A stretch of 64,000 nucleotides of DNA from Pseudomonas helvetica (GTDB lineage: Bacteria > Pseudomonadota > Gammaproteobacteria > Pseudomonadales > Pseudomonadaceae): contig NZ_CP150917.1 of assembly GCF_039908645.1 (NCBI RefSeq), positions 1,832,501 through 1,896,500 of the forward strand. The letters run 5' to 3'. Within the stretch, counting starts at the first letter, position 1; each line of letters opens with the position of its first letter. The notes under the pieces are model-generated. The model made no database searches. It was not told the DNA's origin and saw nothing but the letters and a program-made list of their open reading frames with translations. Positions 32,907-43,429 of this stretch are shown here, in pieces. Made by a program: the position numbers and the translations under genes.

Positions 32907-33587
32907 ATGAATCGCTTTGTATCTGTTCTCGCATTGAGTGGGATCGCCGTGCTCGCGGGCTGCGTCGGTCCGACGCCGAAGCCCAATGACCCGTACTACG
33001 CGCCCGTGTTGCCTCGTACACCGCTGCCTGCAGCGGCGAACAACGGCTCGATCTATCAGGCCGGTTTCGAGCAGAACCTGTACAGCGACCGCAAGGCGTT
33101 CCGGGTCGGTGACATCATCACCATCACCCTGAACGAGAAGACCCAGGCCAGTAAAAACGCCAACTCCCAGGTGGACAAGACCAGCAAGGCCGGAATCGGT
33201 CTGACCTCGTTGTTTGGTGGCACCCCGGCCGCCAACAGTCCGCTGAGTCTGGGTGCCAATTACAACGGTGACCGCGCCACCAAGGGCGACAGCAAGGCAG
33301 GGCAGGGCAACAGTCTGGTCGGTTCGATCACCGTCACCGTTGCCGACGTGCTGCCCAACGGCATCATTGCCGTGCGTGGCGAGAAGTGGATGACCCTCAA
33401 CACCGGTGATGAGCTGGTGCGCATTGCCGGTCTGGTCCGGGCAGACGATATCGCTACCGATAACACGGTGCCGTCGACGCGTATCGCTGATGCACGGATC
33501 ACCTATTCGGGCACCGGTTCGTTTGCCGACGCGAGTCAGCCAGGCTGGTTCGACCGTTTCTTCCTAAGCCCGCTGTTCCCTTTCTAG
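32907..33587 (+). CDS. flgH: flagellar L-ring lipoprotein FlgH
   Basis: A 226-residue precursor lipoprotein with the signal and lipobox [10 protein letters not shown], so Cys19 is the lipidated residue. The L-ring core is seen in [40 protein letters not shown] and [20 protein letters not shown]. It forms the outer-membrane bushing of the flagellar rod. Its stop codon is followed within a few bases by the flgI start region. Confidence 0.97.
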   Translation: MNRFVSVLALSGIAVLAGCVGPTPKPNDPYYAPVLPRTPLPAAANNGSIYQAGFEQNLYSDRKAFRVGDIITITLNEKTQASKNANSQVDKTSKAGIGLTSLFGGTPAANSPLSLGANYNGDRATKGDSKAGQGNSLVGSITVTVADVLPNGIIAVRGEKWMTLNTGDELVRIAGLVRADDIATDNTVPSTRIADARITYSGTGSFADASQPGWFDRFFLSPLFPF

Positions 33588-33602
33588 GTGATGAAACGAC
33601 TC

Positions 33603-34712
33603 ATGTTTAATTTCAAGCACCTGATGGCGGCCGTGTTGTTGCTGTCCACCTCCCTCGGCGTTCAGGCCGAGCGGTTGAAGGACATCGCCAGTATTTCGGG
33701 CGTGCGTTCCAACCAATTGATCGGCTACGGCCTGGTCGTCGGGCTTAACGGCACGGGTGACCAGACCACGCAAACCCCGTTCACCCTGCAGACCTTCAAC
33801 AACATGCTCTCGCAGTTCGGCATCAAGGTGCCGGCCGGCTCTGGCAACGTGCAGTTGAAGAACGTCGCGGCAGTGTCGGTCAGTGCCGATTTGCCGGCGT
33901 TTGCCAAGCCGGGTCAGCAGGTCGACATCACCGTATCCTCGATCGGCAACTCCAAGAGCCTGCGTGGCGGCACCTTGCTGCTGACGCCGCTCAAGGGTAT
34001 CGACGGTAACGTCTATGCGATCGCCCAGGGCAACCTGGTGGTCGGTGGTTTTGATGCTGAAGGTCGCGACGGTTCGAAGATTACCGTCAACGTTCCGTCG
34101 GCCGGTCGCATCCCGGGTGGTGCTTCGGTCGAGCGTTCGGTGCCGAGCGGTTTCAATCAGGGCAACAGCCTGACCCTGAACCTCAATCGCTCCGACTTCA
34201 CCACCGCCAAGCGCGTGGTCGACAAGATCAACAACATGCTCGGCCCTGGTGTTGCACAGGCGATTGATGGCGGTTCGATTCGCGTCACCGCGCCGCTCGA
34301 TCCGAGCCAGCGCGTCGACTACTTGTCGATCCTGGAAAACCTCGAAGTCGATCCGGGTCAGGCGGTGGCCAAGGTCATCATCAACTCGCGGACCGGCACT
34401 ATCGTGATCGGCCAGAACGTCAAGGTTTCACCCGCCGCCGTGACTCATGGCAGCCTGACCGTAACCATCACCGAAGACCCGATTGTCAGTCAGCCAGGAC
34501 CTTTGTCCAACGGTCAGACCGCCGTCGTGCCGCGTTCCCGGGTCAATGCTCAACAGGAAGCCAAGCCGATGTTCAAGTTTGGCCCTGGTACCACGCTGGA
34601 CGAGATTGTCCGTGCGGTGAATCAGGTCGGCGCGGCGCCGGGTGACTTGATGGCGATCCTTGAAGCATTGAAGCAGGCTGGCGCCCTGCAAGCCGACCTG
34701 ATCGTGATCTGA
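33603..34712 (+). CDS. flgI: flagellar P-ring protein FlgI
   Basis: A 369-residue precursor with a signal peptide ([20 protein letters not shown]), then [20 protein letters not shown] and [18 protein letters not shown], hallmarks of the P-ring protein. The periplasmic P ring surrounds the rod in the peptidoglycan layer. ATG 33603 gives the usual 369-residue length; in-frame GTG 33588 and ATG 33591 directly after the flgH stop codon would add four or five residues and have a closer AGG. Confidence 0.95.
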   Translation: MFNFKHLMAAVLLLSTSLGVQAERLKDIASISGVRSNQLIGYGLVVGLNGTGDQTTQTPFTLQTFNNMLSQFGIKVPAGSGNVQLKNVAAVSVSADLPAFAKPGQQVDITVSSIGNSKSLRGGTLLLTPLKGIDGNVYAIAQGNLVVGGFDAEGRDGSKITVNVPSAGRIPGGASVERSVPSGFNQGNSLTLNLNRSDFTTAKRVVDKINNMLGPGVAQAIDGGSIRVTAPLDPSQRVDYLSILENLEVDPGQAVAKVIINSRTGTIVIGQNVKVSPAAVTHGSLTVTITEDPIVSQPGPLSNGQTAVVPRSRVNAQQEAKPMFKFGPGTTLDEIVRAVNQVGAAPGDLMAILEALKQAGALQADLIVI

Positions 34713-34713
34713 T

Positions 34714-36018
34714 ATGGCGAACATGGATCTTCACAAGAGCGGGTTGGTCAGCAGCGGCGATTCGGGGTCGTACTCGGACCTGAACCGGCTTAACCAGCTC
34801 AAGGTCGGTGACAAGAACAGCGATGCGAACATGCGCAAGGTGGCGCAGGAGTTCGAGTCGCTGTTCCTCGGCGAGATGCTCAAGTCCATGCGCTCGGCCA
34901 CCGAGACCCTGGGCAAGGACAATCCGCTCAACACGCCTGCGGCCAAGCAGTACCAGGAAATGTACGACCAGCAGTTGGCGGTTTCCATGTCTCGTCAGGG
35001 TCATGGTATCGGTCTGGCCGACGTGCTGATGCGCCAGATGTCGAAGAACAAACCGCTGGCGCCGGGCGAGGCGGCGGCAATGTCTGCGGCCAAGCAGGAA
35101 GCAGCGAAAGCGGCAGTATCAACGCCGGTGGCTGCCGGTACGGTGGGCACCGACGGGCCGTTGTCTCGGCTCAATGGCCAGCGGCCGTTGTGGGCGTCGC
35201 GTGCGGTCAATCCGCCGCAGCAATCGCTCGATGGGCACCGCAATGACGTGGCGATGCTCAATCAGCGTCGTCTGGCGCTGCCGCCGAAACTCGCGGATCG
35301 CTTGCTCGCCGGCCTGGTGCCGTCGGCATCGACGACCGCTGCGACCAGCGCAACGGCGCTCAACAACATCCAGGCGCCTCAAGGCATGAAGACCGGCTCC
35401 GGTCCGCTGTTCAATGGCGATTGGCTGGCCTCGCAAACGGATTCGGGATCGAGCGGGCGGATGCAGATTTATGGTCGTGCCATGGCTCAAATTCCGCTGG
35501 CGCCGGCGAAGAAAGCCTTCAGCTCTGCCGACGAATTCGTCAATACGATGATGCCGATGGCCAAGGAAGCCGCCGACCGCATTGGCGTCGATCCGCGTTA
35601 TCTGGTGGCCCAGGCAGCCCTGGAAACCGGTTGGGGTAAATCGGTCATGCGTGCCCAGGATGGCAGCAGCAGTCATAACCTGTTCGGCATCAAGGCCGGC
35701 AGCAGTTGGACGGGCGATTCGGCGCGGGCGATCACCAGCGAATTCAGGAATGGCGAGATGGTCAAGGAGACGGCCGAGTTCCGTTCCTATGCCTCTTACA
35801 AGGACAGCTTCCATGACCTTGTGACATTGCTGCAAACCAATAATCGCTATCAAGATGTTGTGAAGTCGGCCGATAACCCAGAACAGTTTGTACGCGAGTT
35901 GCAAAAGGCCGGGTATGCAACCGACCCGGGCTACGCCCGCAAGATTTCGCAGATAGCCAAGCAGATGAAGAGTTACCAGAACTACGCTGCGGCGGGCTCT
36001 TCCACGACGCCTTTATAG
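34714..36018 (+). CDS. flgJ: peptidoglycan hydrolase and rod-assembly protein FlgJ
   Basis: A 434-residue dual-domain FlgJ. The N-terminal rod-binding domain (about 45-110) shows VAQEFESLFLGEMLKSMRSA and NTPAAKQYQEMYDQQLAVSM; a variable linker follows; the C-terminal GH73 glucosaminidase domain (about 270-420) has LVAQAALETGWGKSVMRAQD with the catalytic Glu and SHNLFGIKAGSSWTG. It opens the cell wall for rod growth. An alternative ATG at 34723 would drop three residues. It follows flgI almost without gap. Confidence 0.95.
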   Translation: MANMDLHKSGLVSSGDSGSYSDLNRLNQLKVGDKNSDANMRKVAQEFESLFLGEMLKSMRSATETLGKDNPLNTPAAKQYQEMYDQQLAVSMSRQGHGIGLADVLMRQMSKNKPLAPGEAAAMSAAKQEAAKAAVSTPVAAGTVGTDGPLSRLNGQRPLWASRAVNPPQQSLDGHRNDVAMLNQRRLALPPKLADRLLAGLVPSASTTAATSATALNNIQAPQGMKTGSGPLFNGDWLASQTDSGSSGRMQIYGRAMAQIPLAPAKKAFSSADEFVNTMMPMAKEAADRIGVDPRYLVAQAALETGWGKSVMRAQDGSSSHNLFGIKAGSSWTGDSARAITSEFRNGEMVKETAEFRSYASYKDSFHDLVTLLQTNNRYQDVVKSADNPEQFVRELQKAGYATDPGYARKISQIAKQMKSYQNYAAAGSSTTPL

Positions 36019-36041
36019 GCATAAGGTATAAGGTCTGAATC

Positions 36042-38105
36042 ATGAGTTTGCTCAATATCGGGATGTCGGGGTTGAATGCGGCCTCATCGTCTTTGGCGGT
36101 GACCGGCAACAACATTGCCAACGTTGATACGGCCGGCTATTCGCGTCAGCAAACCGTGCAGAGCAGCAAGGCCTCGATTCAGTACGGCAATAACGTATTC
36201 ATCGGCACGGGCACGACCCTGGCTGACGTGCGTCGTGTGTATAGCGCCTACCTCGACACCCAGTTGCAGACCAGCACTTCGCTTAACGGCCAGGCATCGT
36301 CCTATCTGGGGCAGGTTACGCCGGTCGACACGATGCTGTCCGACAGCAACACCGGCCTCAGTGGCTCACTGCAGAAGTTCTTCACGTCCCTGCAAGCGGT
36401 CGCGACCAAGCCTACCGATGATGCGTCCCGCCAATCGGTGATGACCAATGCCAAGGCCCTGAGCGATCGCTTCAACTCGATTTCCAAGCAGTTGACCGAC
36501 CAGAACACCGGCATCAACTCCAACCTCGCGGACATGGCATCCCAGGTCAATAAACTGGCGACCACGATCGCCCAGTACAACCAGCAGATTTCTCAAACAG
36601 CGGGTAGCAACACCAGCAACAGCAGTGGCCCGAGCGACCTGCTCGACAAGCGTAACGAGGCGGTCCGCCAGCTTTCCGACCTGGTCGGTGCCCAGGTTGT
36701 CGAGCGCGGCACCAACTACGACGTCTACATCGGCAGCGGTCAGCCGTTGGTGATGGGCGGCACCACTAATACCCTGGAAACCGTACCGGGCAAGACTGAT
36801 CCGACTCAGTCGACACTCCAGTTGAATCGTGGCTCGAGCGTCATCGATATTACGTCGGTGGTGACGACCGGTCAGGTGGGTGGCTTGCTGAGTTATCGCA
36901 GCGAAGTGCTCAACCCGGCAATTAACGAGCTGGGGCGAGTGGCACTGGTTGTCGCCGATCAGATGAACCAGCAGCAGGCTCAGGGCATCGACCAGAACGG
37001 CGACTTTGGTTCGGCGATCTTCAACAACATAAACAGTGCCACGCTGATCTCGCAGCGCAGCATTGCCCAGGCGGGTAACAGCGCCGGTTCCGGCAACCTC
37101 AATGTCACTATCAACGACACGGGCAAGCTGACCACCAGCGATTATAAGGTGACCTTCACCAGCGCCACGAACTACAGCGTTACGCGCTCCGACGGCACCA
37201 ACATGGGCGCCTTCAGCACCACCACCACACCGGCTCCGGTGATCGACGGCTTCAGCATGACGCTCAATGGCGGCGGTGCCATGAGCGCCGGCGACACTTT
37301 CAAGGTGACGCCGACCCGCAGCGGTGCCAGTGATATCCAGACGGTGATCACCGATCCGAAGAAGCTCGCCGCGGCTGCGCCTCTGAGTGGTGTCGCCAGT
37401 GCCAACAACAAAGGCACCTATACCCAGCCGACGTTGACCAGCACCCTGGATATCTACAATCCAGCGGCCAATGCCGACCTGCAAACCGGGCTCAAGTATT
37501 CGACGCCGGTCAAAGTGGTGTTCGATCCTGCCGGTGCCGGGACCCAGGGTTACAAGCTTTTCGACGCCAAGGGCGGGCTCATGGGCTCGGGCACCATCGT
37601 TCCCGGTCAAAGCAATACCCTGAACCTGCAAGTGAACATGGTCGATAGCACGGGTGCTGCGATCATGGACAACTCGGTCGTGCCGCCAGTGCAGAAGACC
37701 TTCTCGGTTCAAACAACGGTCAATGGTTCGCCCGCTGACGGTGAGAGCTTCAGTATTTCGTTGGTCGGTGCCAACTCTTCGGACAACCGCAACGGCACCG
37801 CCCTGGTCGGTTTACAGACCAAGCAAACGGTGGATACCGGCTCGGTGAGCAAGGGGCTCAGCCTCTCGGACGCCTACGGCAAACTGGTGTCCAACGTTGG
37901 CGCCCAGGCGGCTCAGGCCAAGTCTGACGGCGATGCCGCCACGGTGATTCTGACCGGTGCCAAGAATGCCCGCGATGCCCTGTCGGGTGTCAACCTCGAT
38001 GAAGAGTCCGGCAACCTGGTGAAATACCAGCAGTACTACACAGCCTCATCGCAGATCATCAAGGCTGCACAGGAAACTTTCAGCACGCTGATCAACAGTA
38101 TTTAA
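36042..38105 (+). CDS. flgK: flagellar hook-filament junction protein FlgK (HAP1)
   Basis: A 687-residue hook-associated protein. The N-terminus LLNIGMSGLNAASSSLAVTG and NNIANVDTAGYSRQQTVQSS, and the C-terminus SGVNLDEESGNLVKYQQYYT and ASSQIIKAAQETFSTLINSI, are diagnostic. The central domains (about 230-560) are Ser/Thr/Gly-rich and variable. It is a typical length for Pseudomonas FlgK. The filament junction is built from FlgK and FlgL, encoded next. Confidence 0.97.
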   Translation: MSLLNIGMSGLNAASSSLAVTGNNIANVDTAGYSRQQTVQSSKASIQYGNNVFIGTGTTLADVRRVYSAYLDTQLQTSTSLNGQASSYLGQVTPVDTMLSDSNTGLSGSLQKFFTSLQAVATKPTDDASRQSVMTNAKALSDRFNSISKQLTDQNTGINSNLADMASQVNKLATTIAQYNQQISQTAGSNTSNSSGPSDLLDKRNEAVRQLSDLVGAQVVERGTNYDVYIGSGQPLVMGGTTNTLETVPGKTDPTQSTLQLNRGSSVIDITSVVTTGQVGGLLSYRSEVLNPAINELGRVALVVADQMNQQQAQGIDQNGDFGSAIFNNINSATLISQRSIAQAGNSAGSGNLNVTINDTGKLTTSDYKVTFTSATNYSVTRSDGTNMGAFSTTTTPAPVIDGFSMTLNGGGAMSAGDTFKVTPTRSGASDIQTVITDPKKLAAAAPLSGVASANNKGTYTQPTLTSTLDIYNPAANADLQTGLKYSTPVKVVFDPAGAGTQGYKLFDAKGGLMGSGTIVPGQSNTLNLQVNMVDSTGAAIMDNSVVPPVQKTFSVQTTVNGSPADGESFSISLVGANSSDNRNGTALVGLQTKQTVDTGSVSKGLSLSDAYGKLVSNVGAQAAQAKSDGDAATVILTGAKNARDALSGVNLDEESGNLVKYQQYYTASSQIIKAAQETFSTLINSI

Positions 38106-38118
38106 GGAGTCGTAATTC

Positions 38119-39687
38119 ATGCGCATTTCTACCGCCCAGTATTACGAAACGACCGCTGCCAACTATCAGCGTAATTACAACAATGCAATCAAGACCAGTG
38201 CCGAAGCGAGCAGCCTGACCAAGGTCAATACCGCCGCCGATGATCCGATTGGTGCTGCGCGCTTGCTTCAGCTCGGCCAGCAGAGCGCAATGCTCGATCA
38301 GTACGCCGGCAACATCAGCAGTCTCAAGGGCGCATACAGTCAGTCCGAAACCGCGTTGAGCGCGATTGGCACCGCCTTGCAGCGGGCCAAGGAACTCGCG
38401 CTGGGCGCCAGCAACGGCACGCAGACCGATGCGGACCGTAAGGCTGCGGCCCAGGAGCTGGGGCAGATCCAGAGCCAGGTGTTGGGCCTCATGAACAGTC
38501 AGGATGCCAACGGTAACTACCTGTTCGCCGGCTCCAAAACCAGTACGCCTCCGTACACGGCAAACTCCGATGGCACCTACAGCTACAACGGTGACCAGTC
38601 CGACGTGAACCTGGCCATCGGCGACTCCATGTCGGTTGCCAGCAACATCACTGGTTGGGATGCCTTCCAGAAGGCGAGCAACACCAGCCGCTCTCTGACC
38701 ACCATGACCGCACCTGCGGTGGATGACGGTCGGGTGACGCTGTCCAGCGGCCAGATCAGCAACACCGGAACGTTCGATTCCAAGTTCACCGCCGGTCAAC
38801 CTTACACCGTGAATTTTGTCAGCAGCACCCAGCTGCAGATCACTGATGCGCTGGGTAACGATGTCACTGCCGAGGCCAGCCAGAACGGTGTGATCAGCAA
38901 TAAGGACGCCTCTAACCAGACGGTCAGCTTCCGCGGTGTGGACCTGACGCTGAACATCAATCTGAAGCCTGGTGATACCGTTCCAGACACAGTGATCGCC
39001 GGCCACAGCTTCCAGTTGGCGGTCAAGCCCGACACCATCAGCGCTTCGCGTAGCCCGGGTAACCCGTCCACGGCAGTGATTTCCGGTGCAACCACGAGCA
39101 ACCCGACTGCCTATAACAGCACCTTCCCGACTGGCGGCGCGATTCTCAAGTTCACCAGTGCCACGGCTTACGATCTTTATGCATCGCCGATCACGGCGAC
39201 CAGCAAGCCCGTGTCTTCGGGCACCATGGCCGGTTCTACGGCGACAACTGCAGGGGTTACGTTTACGCTCGGCGGTACTCCGGCAGCCGGCGATCAGTTT
39301 GTTGTTCAGTCTAACAACCACCAGACCCAGAACGTTCTGGACACTTTGGGGCAGTTGCAGGCTGCGTTGAATACCCCGGCGGATAACAATCCGGTCGCCT
39401 TGCAAAAAATGCAGGCGGCCGTCGCGTCGGGCTTGGGCAACCTGGACACCGCTTCGGCGCAGGTGGGCTCGGCAATCACTGCGGTGGGCGTGCGCGGTCA
39501 GGCCCTGGATGATCAGACGACAACCAACCAGAGTCTCGTCCTGGCCAACACCACCAGCCAGTCGGCTATCCGCGACTCTGATCCGGCCGAAGTCATGACC
39601 CGTCTGACGTTGCAGCAAACCATGTTGCAGGCCGCGCAACTGGCGTTCAGCAAAATCAGTCAGCTGGGTCTGTTCAACAAGATCTAA
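38119..39687 (+). CDS. flgL: flagellar hook-filament junction protein FlgL (HAP3), long form
   Basis: A 522-residue flagellin-like junction protein. Conserved ends are MRISTAQYYETTAANYQRNY with VNTAADDPIGAARLLQLGQQ, and the C-terminal DSDPAEVMTRLTLQQTMLQA and QLAFSKISQLGLF. The middle (about 150-420) is an extended variable insert with beta-rich repeats, making it longer than P. aeruginosa FlgL (about 440). The insert probably forms extra surface domains. It is the last structural gene before the glycosylation island. Confidence 0.95.
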   Translation: MRISTAQYYETTAANYQRNYNNAIKTSAEASSLTKVNTAADDPIGAARLLQLGQQSAMLDQYAGNISSLKGAYSQSETALSAIGTALQRAKELALGASNGTQTDADRKAAAQELGQIQSQVLGLMNSQDANGNYLFAGSKTSTPPYTANSDGTYSYNGDQSDVNLAIGDSMSVASNITGWDAFQKASNTSRSLTTMTAPAVDDGRVTLSSGQISNTGTFDSKFTAGQPYTVNFVSSTQLQITDALGNDVTAEASQNGVISNKDASNQTVSFRGVDLTLNINLKPGDTVPDTVIAGHSFQLAVKPDTISASRSPGNPSTAVISGATTSNPTAYNSTFPTGGAILKFTSATAYDLYASPITATSKPVSSGTMAGSTATTAGVTFTLGGTPAAGDQFVVQSNNHQTQNVLDTLGQLQAALNTPADNNPVALQKMQAAVASGLGNLDTASAQVGSAITAVGVRGQALDDQTTTNQSLVLANTTSQSAIRDSDPAEVMTRLTLQQTMLQAAQLAFSKISQLGLFNKI

Positions 39688-39758
39688 GGGGGCCTGGCGC
39701 GAAAGCGCCCGGTCGTAAACCGCCGAATACCAATCGCCTTTTTTCAGCGGTTTCAGGG

Positions 39759-39778
39759 GCTCACCCGACCGGGTGAGC
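39759..39778 (+). promoter_or_regulatory. hairpin between flgL and the glycosylation island
   Basis: GCTCACCC and GGGTGAGC form a perfect eight-base stem around GACC, in the 113-base gap between flgL and the first glycosyltransferase. No T-run follows, so it may reduce rather than end transcription. No convincing promoter was seen in the gap. Confidence 0.45.
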
Positions 39779-39801
39779 GTCCGCCGCTTGAGAGCCCCGC
39801 C

Positions 39802-42800
39802 GTGAATCCAGTCCCGTTAGTCAGCCTCGTCATTCCCGCCTTCAATCCACGCTTCTTTGCTCAGGCTCTGCGCAGTGCCCTGGTCCAGCATTACGCCAAC
39901 CTCGAAATCATTGTGTGCGACGACAGTCGCGGCGATGAGATCCGGCAGGTTGTCGAGTCGCTGACGGGCGATGCAGCAGAGCGCGTGCGGTATGTGCGAA
40001 ACCCGCAGACGCTGGGGTTTGTCGGCAATCTGCAGGCGTGCCTGGGCGAGGCAAAGGGCGAGTACATCAAGTTTCTCTGTGATGACGATCAGCTGTCGCC
40101 TGCGTGTATCGAGCGCCAGGCGCAGGTCCTGACCGAGCAGGCGGACATCAATCTGGTGCTGGCCCAGCGCGTGTTCTGGGATGCGGATGATCACCCGCTG
40201 CCATCACGTCTGGAGAACAGCACACTGTCGCCGGAGTGCGGGATATTCAAGGGCGATGACCTGCTGGCGATTTTCGAGAGCTTCCCGGTCAACTTCCTCG
40301 GTGGTTTCAGCAGTGCGCTGTTCCGCCGCAAGGATGTGCAGGAACTGATGCCGGCCTTGACTCAACCTGGCCATTGCTTTGTCGCGTCGCTCGATCTGGC
40401 CTTGTACATCTGCCTGATGCGCCGGGGCAACATGGCTCAGCTCAACTACGTGTTGAGCGTCGAGCGCTTGCATCCGGAGCGTTTGATTCGTCAGCAGCCG
40501 ATGAAAGATGCGGCGGAGCTGGAAAAGCACTGGCTGGTGCAAATGCTCAAGGTTCGTGGTGGCGAGGATGCACCGGCGGGAGGCTGGGTTCGTTTCCTGC
40601 CACTGAGTCGTGCCGAAGAGGCGCCGCGAATCTGGGAGGAGTTGCCCCTGAGTCGGACGCTGGGGAATCGCCAGGCCAGCCAGGAATATCGGGTGGGTAT
40701 CGCCAGCGAGAGTTTTTCCCAGCTGTACACGCAATGGCTGGCGTGTCGCACACTCAGTGAGACTCAGCGACATCTGTTGCCGGAAACCGTCGCCGGTTGG
40801 TCGCGGCAACCGAAAATCGTCCCGATCATCATCGATGATCAGTCCAGTCGTGCCAACCTGGATCTCACCCTTAAAAGCCTTGCCGGACAGCTCTATGCGC
40901 CAGAGCTGATCCTGGTGTTGTCCAGCGCCTGTACCGAAGCGCAGCTCGAAGAGCGGGTGTTCAACCTGCCGTTGCAGGAGGATTGGTGCGCGCAGCTCAA
41001 CGCATTGCTGGCGCAGCTCGACGGGGTTGACTGGTTCTATGTGCTGCGTGCCGGCGATCGTCTGGTGGAGCCGGCGCTGTTGCTGCTGGCCGAGCGCGTC
41101 AGTGCGTCACCGAGCGCATTGTGTGTGTATGGCGACGAAGGCGGATTGCGCGACGGTGAGTCGGCAGACCCGGTCTTCAAGCCGGATTTCAACCTGGACC
41201 TGATGCGCAGTTATCCCTATGTCGGGCGATCCCTGGCGTTCCAGCGTGAGCGATTCCTGGCGCTGGGTGGATTCAATTCAAGCTATGGCGAGCTGGCGCC
41301 TCACGATGTGCTGTGGCGCATGGTCGAGGACAGTGGCGTGGAGGTCGTCGAACATATTGCCGAGGTGATGCTGGAGTCGACACTCGGCCTGGCACAGTGG
41401 CTGGCGCTGCCCGACGTCATTGAACTCAATCCGCAAGTGTTGGAGGCACATCTTCAGCGATTGAATATTGCCCATGAGATTCGCCAGGGCAGTTTTACCT
41501 TGCTCAATCGTGTCGATTACCTGCACGCCGAGCGGCCGCTGGTGTCGATCATCATTGTCTGCAAGGACCAGTTGTCAGTGCTGCAACGGTGTGTCGAAAG
41601 CCTGTTGGAGAAAACCGCCTACAGCGAGTACGAGTTGCTGCTGGTCGACAACGGCAGTGAGTCTGCGCAGACGCTTGAGTGGCTGAGTGCCATGGCCCAG
41701 TTGGGCAGCGACCGGTTGAGGGTGCTGACGTATCCGCCGCAGGGGAATCTCGCGGCGACGCGCAACTTTGCGGCGCAGCAGGCTCGCGGTGAATACCTGC
41801 TGATGCTCGACCCGTATGTGGTGGTCACTCGTGCGGACTGGCTGGGTGAGTTGCTCAATCATGCGCAGCGTCCAGAAGTCGGTGTCGTCGGGGCCAAGCT
41901 GTTCAATCCTGACGGTTGCGTGCTGCATGCCGGGCTGATTCTCGGGCTGCAAGGGCCGGCCGCTTCACCGTTTTACGCCGACTCGCTTAACGCGGCGGGC
42001 TACATGCACCGCTTGCAGGTGGTTCAGGACCTAAGCGCTGTCGGTGCTGATTGCCTGATGGTGCGCAAGGCAATATTCGAGAGTGTCGGTGGGCTGCAGG
42101 CGCAGGATTTTGCCTTGACCCTCAACGAGGTGGACCTGTGTTTGCGGGTCCGTCAGAACGGCTATCTGGTGGTGTGGACGCCGTACGCCCAGTTGGCCCT
42201 CGGGACACAGCCTGCTGTCGTCCCGGACAAAGCCGAGTTGGCGCAACGCACGCAAGAGCAGGAAACCTTCTACCGGCGCTGGTTGCCCATTGTTGCTCGC
42301 GACCCGGCGTACAACCCGAACCTGATGCTCAATACGCCAGGGGGTTCCAGTTACAGCCTGGAGCCAGGCTTGCGCACCGGCTGGAGCCCGTTTTCCGTTC
42401 GCCAGTTACCGAACATCATGGCGCTGCCGGTCAACTCCTCGGCAGTCGGTCACTATCGGGCGATCCAGCCGCTGGTTGAACTGCAGAAGGCGGGTCGGGC
42501 GACCGGGCGGATCTACTACGATCTGCCGTCGATCATCGAGATCGAGCGTGAGGCGCCGGACGTCATCATCCTGCAAGGGCGCTACAGTGAAGGGCCGGTC
42601 AACGAGATCGCCGCCTTCAAGCCCTACACCAACGCCCGACTGATTTTCGAGCTGGATGACTATGTCATCAAGGCGCCGAAGAAGAACGCACACATTCGCA
42701 ATATGCCGGACCACGTCGAGATGGAGCGTCTGGTCCGTCGTGGTATCGGCCTGTGCGATCGGGTGGTGGTGTCGACCCAGCCACTGGCCGATGCGTTGTC

Positions 42801-43398
42801 GTCGATGCATCACGACATTCGGGTTGTGCCGAACATGCTCGCCACTCATCTTTGGGATGGCCTGCGCAGCCAGCGCCGCACCTCGAAAAAGCCACGGGTA
42901 GGCTGGGGGGGCGGTACCAGTCACTCGGGCGACCTGGCGATCATCGCTGACGTCGTTCGCGAGCTGGCCAACGAGGTGGATTGGGTGTTCTTCGGCATGT
43001 GTCCCGAAGAATTGCTGCCTTACATGCATGAGTTCCATGGCGTGATCGACCTCAGTGTCTACCCGGCGAAACTGGCTAGCCTGAACCTCGACCTGGCGCT
43101 GGCGCCGCTGGAGTTTCATATTTTCAACGACTGCAAGAGCAACCTGCGCCTGTTGGAGTACGGTGCTTGCGGCTACCCGGTGGTGTGTACGGATACCGAG
43201 GCCTATCGGGGTTATCTGCCGTGCACTCGGGTTGTCAGCAACAGCACCGAGGAATGGTTGCAGGCCATTCGCATGCACCTGGCGGACCCGGATGCCAGCT
43301 ACCGAATGGGCGATGAACTGCGCGAAGCGGTGCTGCGCGACTACATGCTGCGCGGGGATAACGTGCGGTACTGGGAAAATGGCTGGTTGGCCGACTGA
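39802..43398 (+). CDS. giant multidomain glycosyltransferase (GT2-GT2-GT4 type), flagellar island
   Basis: A 1198-residue protein starting at GTG. Domain 1 (about 1-230) is a GT2 fold (PLVSLVIPAFNPRFFAQALR; DDSRGD; KFLCDDDQLSP with DXD). About 335-560 looks like a degenerate second GT2. Domain 3 (about 575-810) is another GT2 (RPLVSIIIVCKDQLSVLQRC, LVDNGS) whose usual acidic triad is LMLDPYVVV. Domain 4 (about 865-1190) is GT4-like with FHIFNDCKSNLRLLEYGACG. It resembles the large flagellin glycosyltransferases at this locus in P. syringae and probably builds the flagellin glycan in the cytoplasm. Acceptor and donor are unknown. Confidence 0.85.
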   Translation: MNPVPLVSLVIPAFNPRFFAQALRSALVQHYANLEIIVCDDSRGDEIRQVVESLTGDAAERVRYVRNPQTLGFVGNLQACLGEAKGEYIKFLCDDDQLSPACIERQAQVLTEQADINLVLAQRVFWDADDHPLPSRLENSTLSPECGIFKGDDLLAIFESFPVNFLGGFSSALFRRKDVQELMPALTQPGHCFVASLDLALYICLMRRGNMAQLNYVLSVERLHPERLIRQQPMKDAAELEKHWLVQMLKVRGGEDAPAGGWVRFLPLSRAEEAPRIWEELPLSRTLGNRQASQEYRVGIASESFSQLYTQWLACRTLSETQRHLLPETVAGWSRQPKIVPIIIDDQSSRANLDLTLKSLAGQLYAPELILVLSSACTEAQLEERVFNLPLQEDWCAQLNALLAQLDGVDWFYVLRAGDRLVEPALLLLAERVSASPSALCVYGDEGGLRDGESADPVFKPDFNLDLMRSYPYVGRSLAFQRERFLALGGFNSSYGELAPHDVLWRMVEDSGVEVVEHIAEVMLESTLGLAQWLALPDVIELNPQVLEAHLQRLNIAHEIRQGSFTLLNRVDYLHAERPLVSIIIVCKDQLSVLQRCVESLLEKTAYSEYELLLVDNGSESAQTLEWLSAMAQLGSDRLRVLTYPPQGNLAATRNFAAQQARGEYLLMLDPYVVVTRADWLGELLNHAQRPEVGVVGAKLFNPDGCVLHAGLILGLQGPAASPFYADSLNAAGYMHRLQVVQDLSAVGADCLMVRKAIFESVGGLQAQDFALTLNEVDLCLRVRQNGYLVVWTPYAQLALGTQPAVVPDKAELAQRTQEQETFYRRWLPIVARDPAYNPNLMLNTPGGSSYSLEPGLRTGWSPFSVRQLPNIMALPVNSSAVGHYRAIQPLVELQKAGRATGRIYYDLPSIIEIEREAPDVIILQGRYSEGPVNEIAAFKPYTNARLIFELDDYVIKAPKKNAHIRNMPDHVEMERLVRRGIGLCDRVVVSTQPLADALSSMHHDIRVVPNMLATHLWDGLRSQRRTSKKPRVGWGGGTSHSGDLAIIADVVRELANEVDWVFFGMCPEELLPYMHEFHGVIDLSVYPAKLASLNLDLALAPLEFHIFNDCKSNLRLLEYGACGYPVVCTDTEAYRGYLPCTRVVSNSTEEWLQAIRMHLADPDASYRMGDELREAVLRDYMLRGDNVRYWENGWLAD

Positions 43399-43429
43399 TA
43401 CGCCCTGCCTTCGGAGCTGCCGAAGGCTG

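Noticed and set aside
38092..39639. Minus-strand frame of 515 codons opposite flgL
   Set aside because: It mirrors the biased codons of flgL and has no recognisable protein features.
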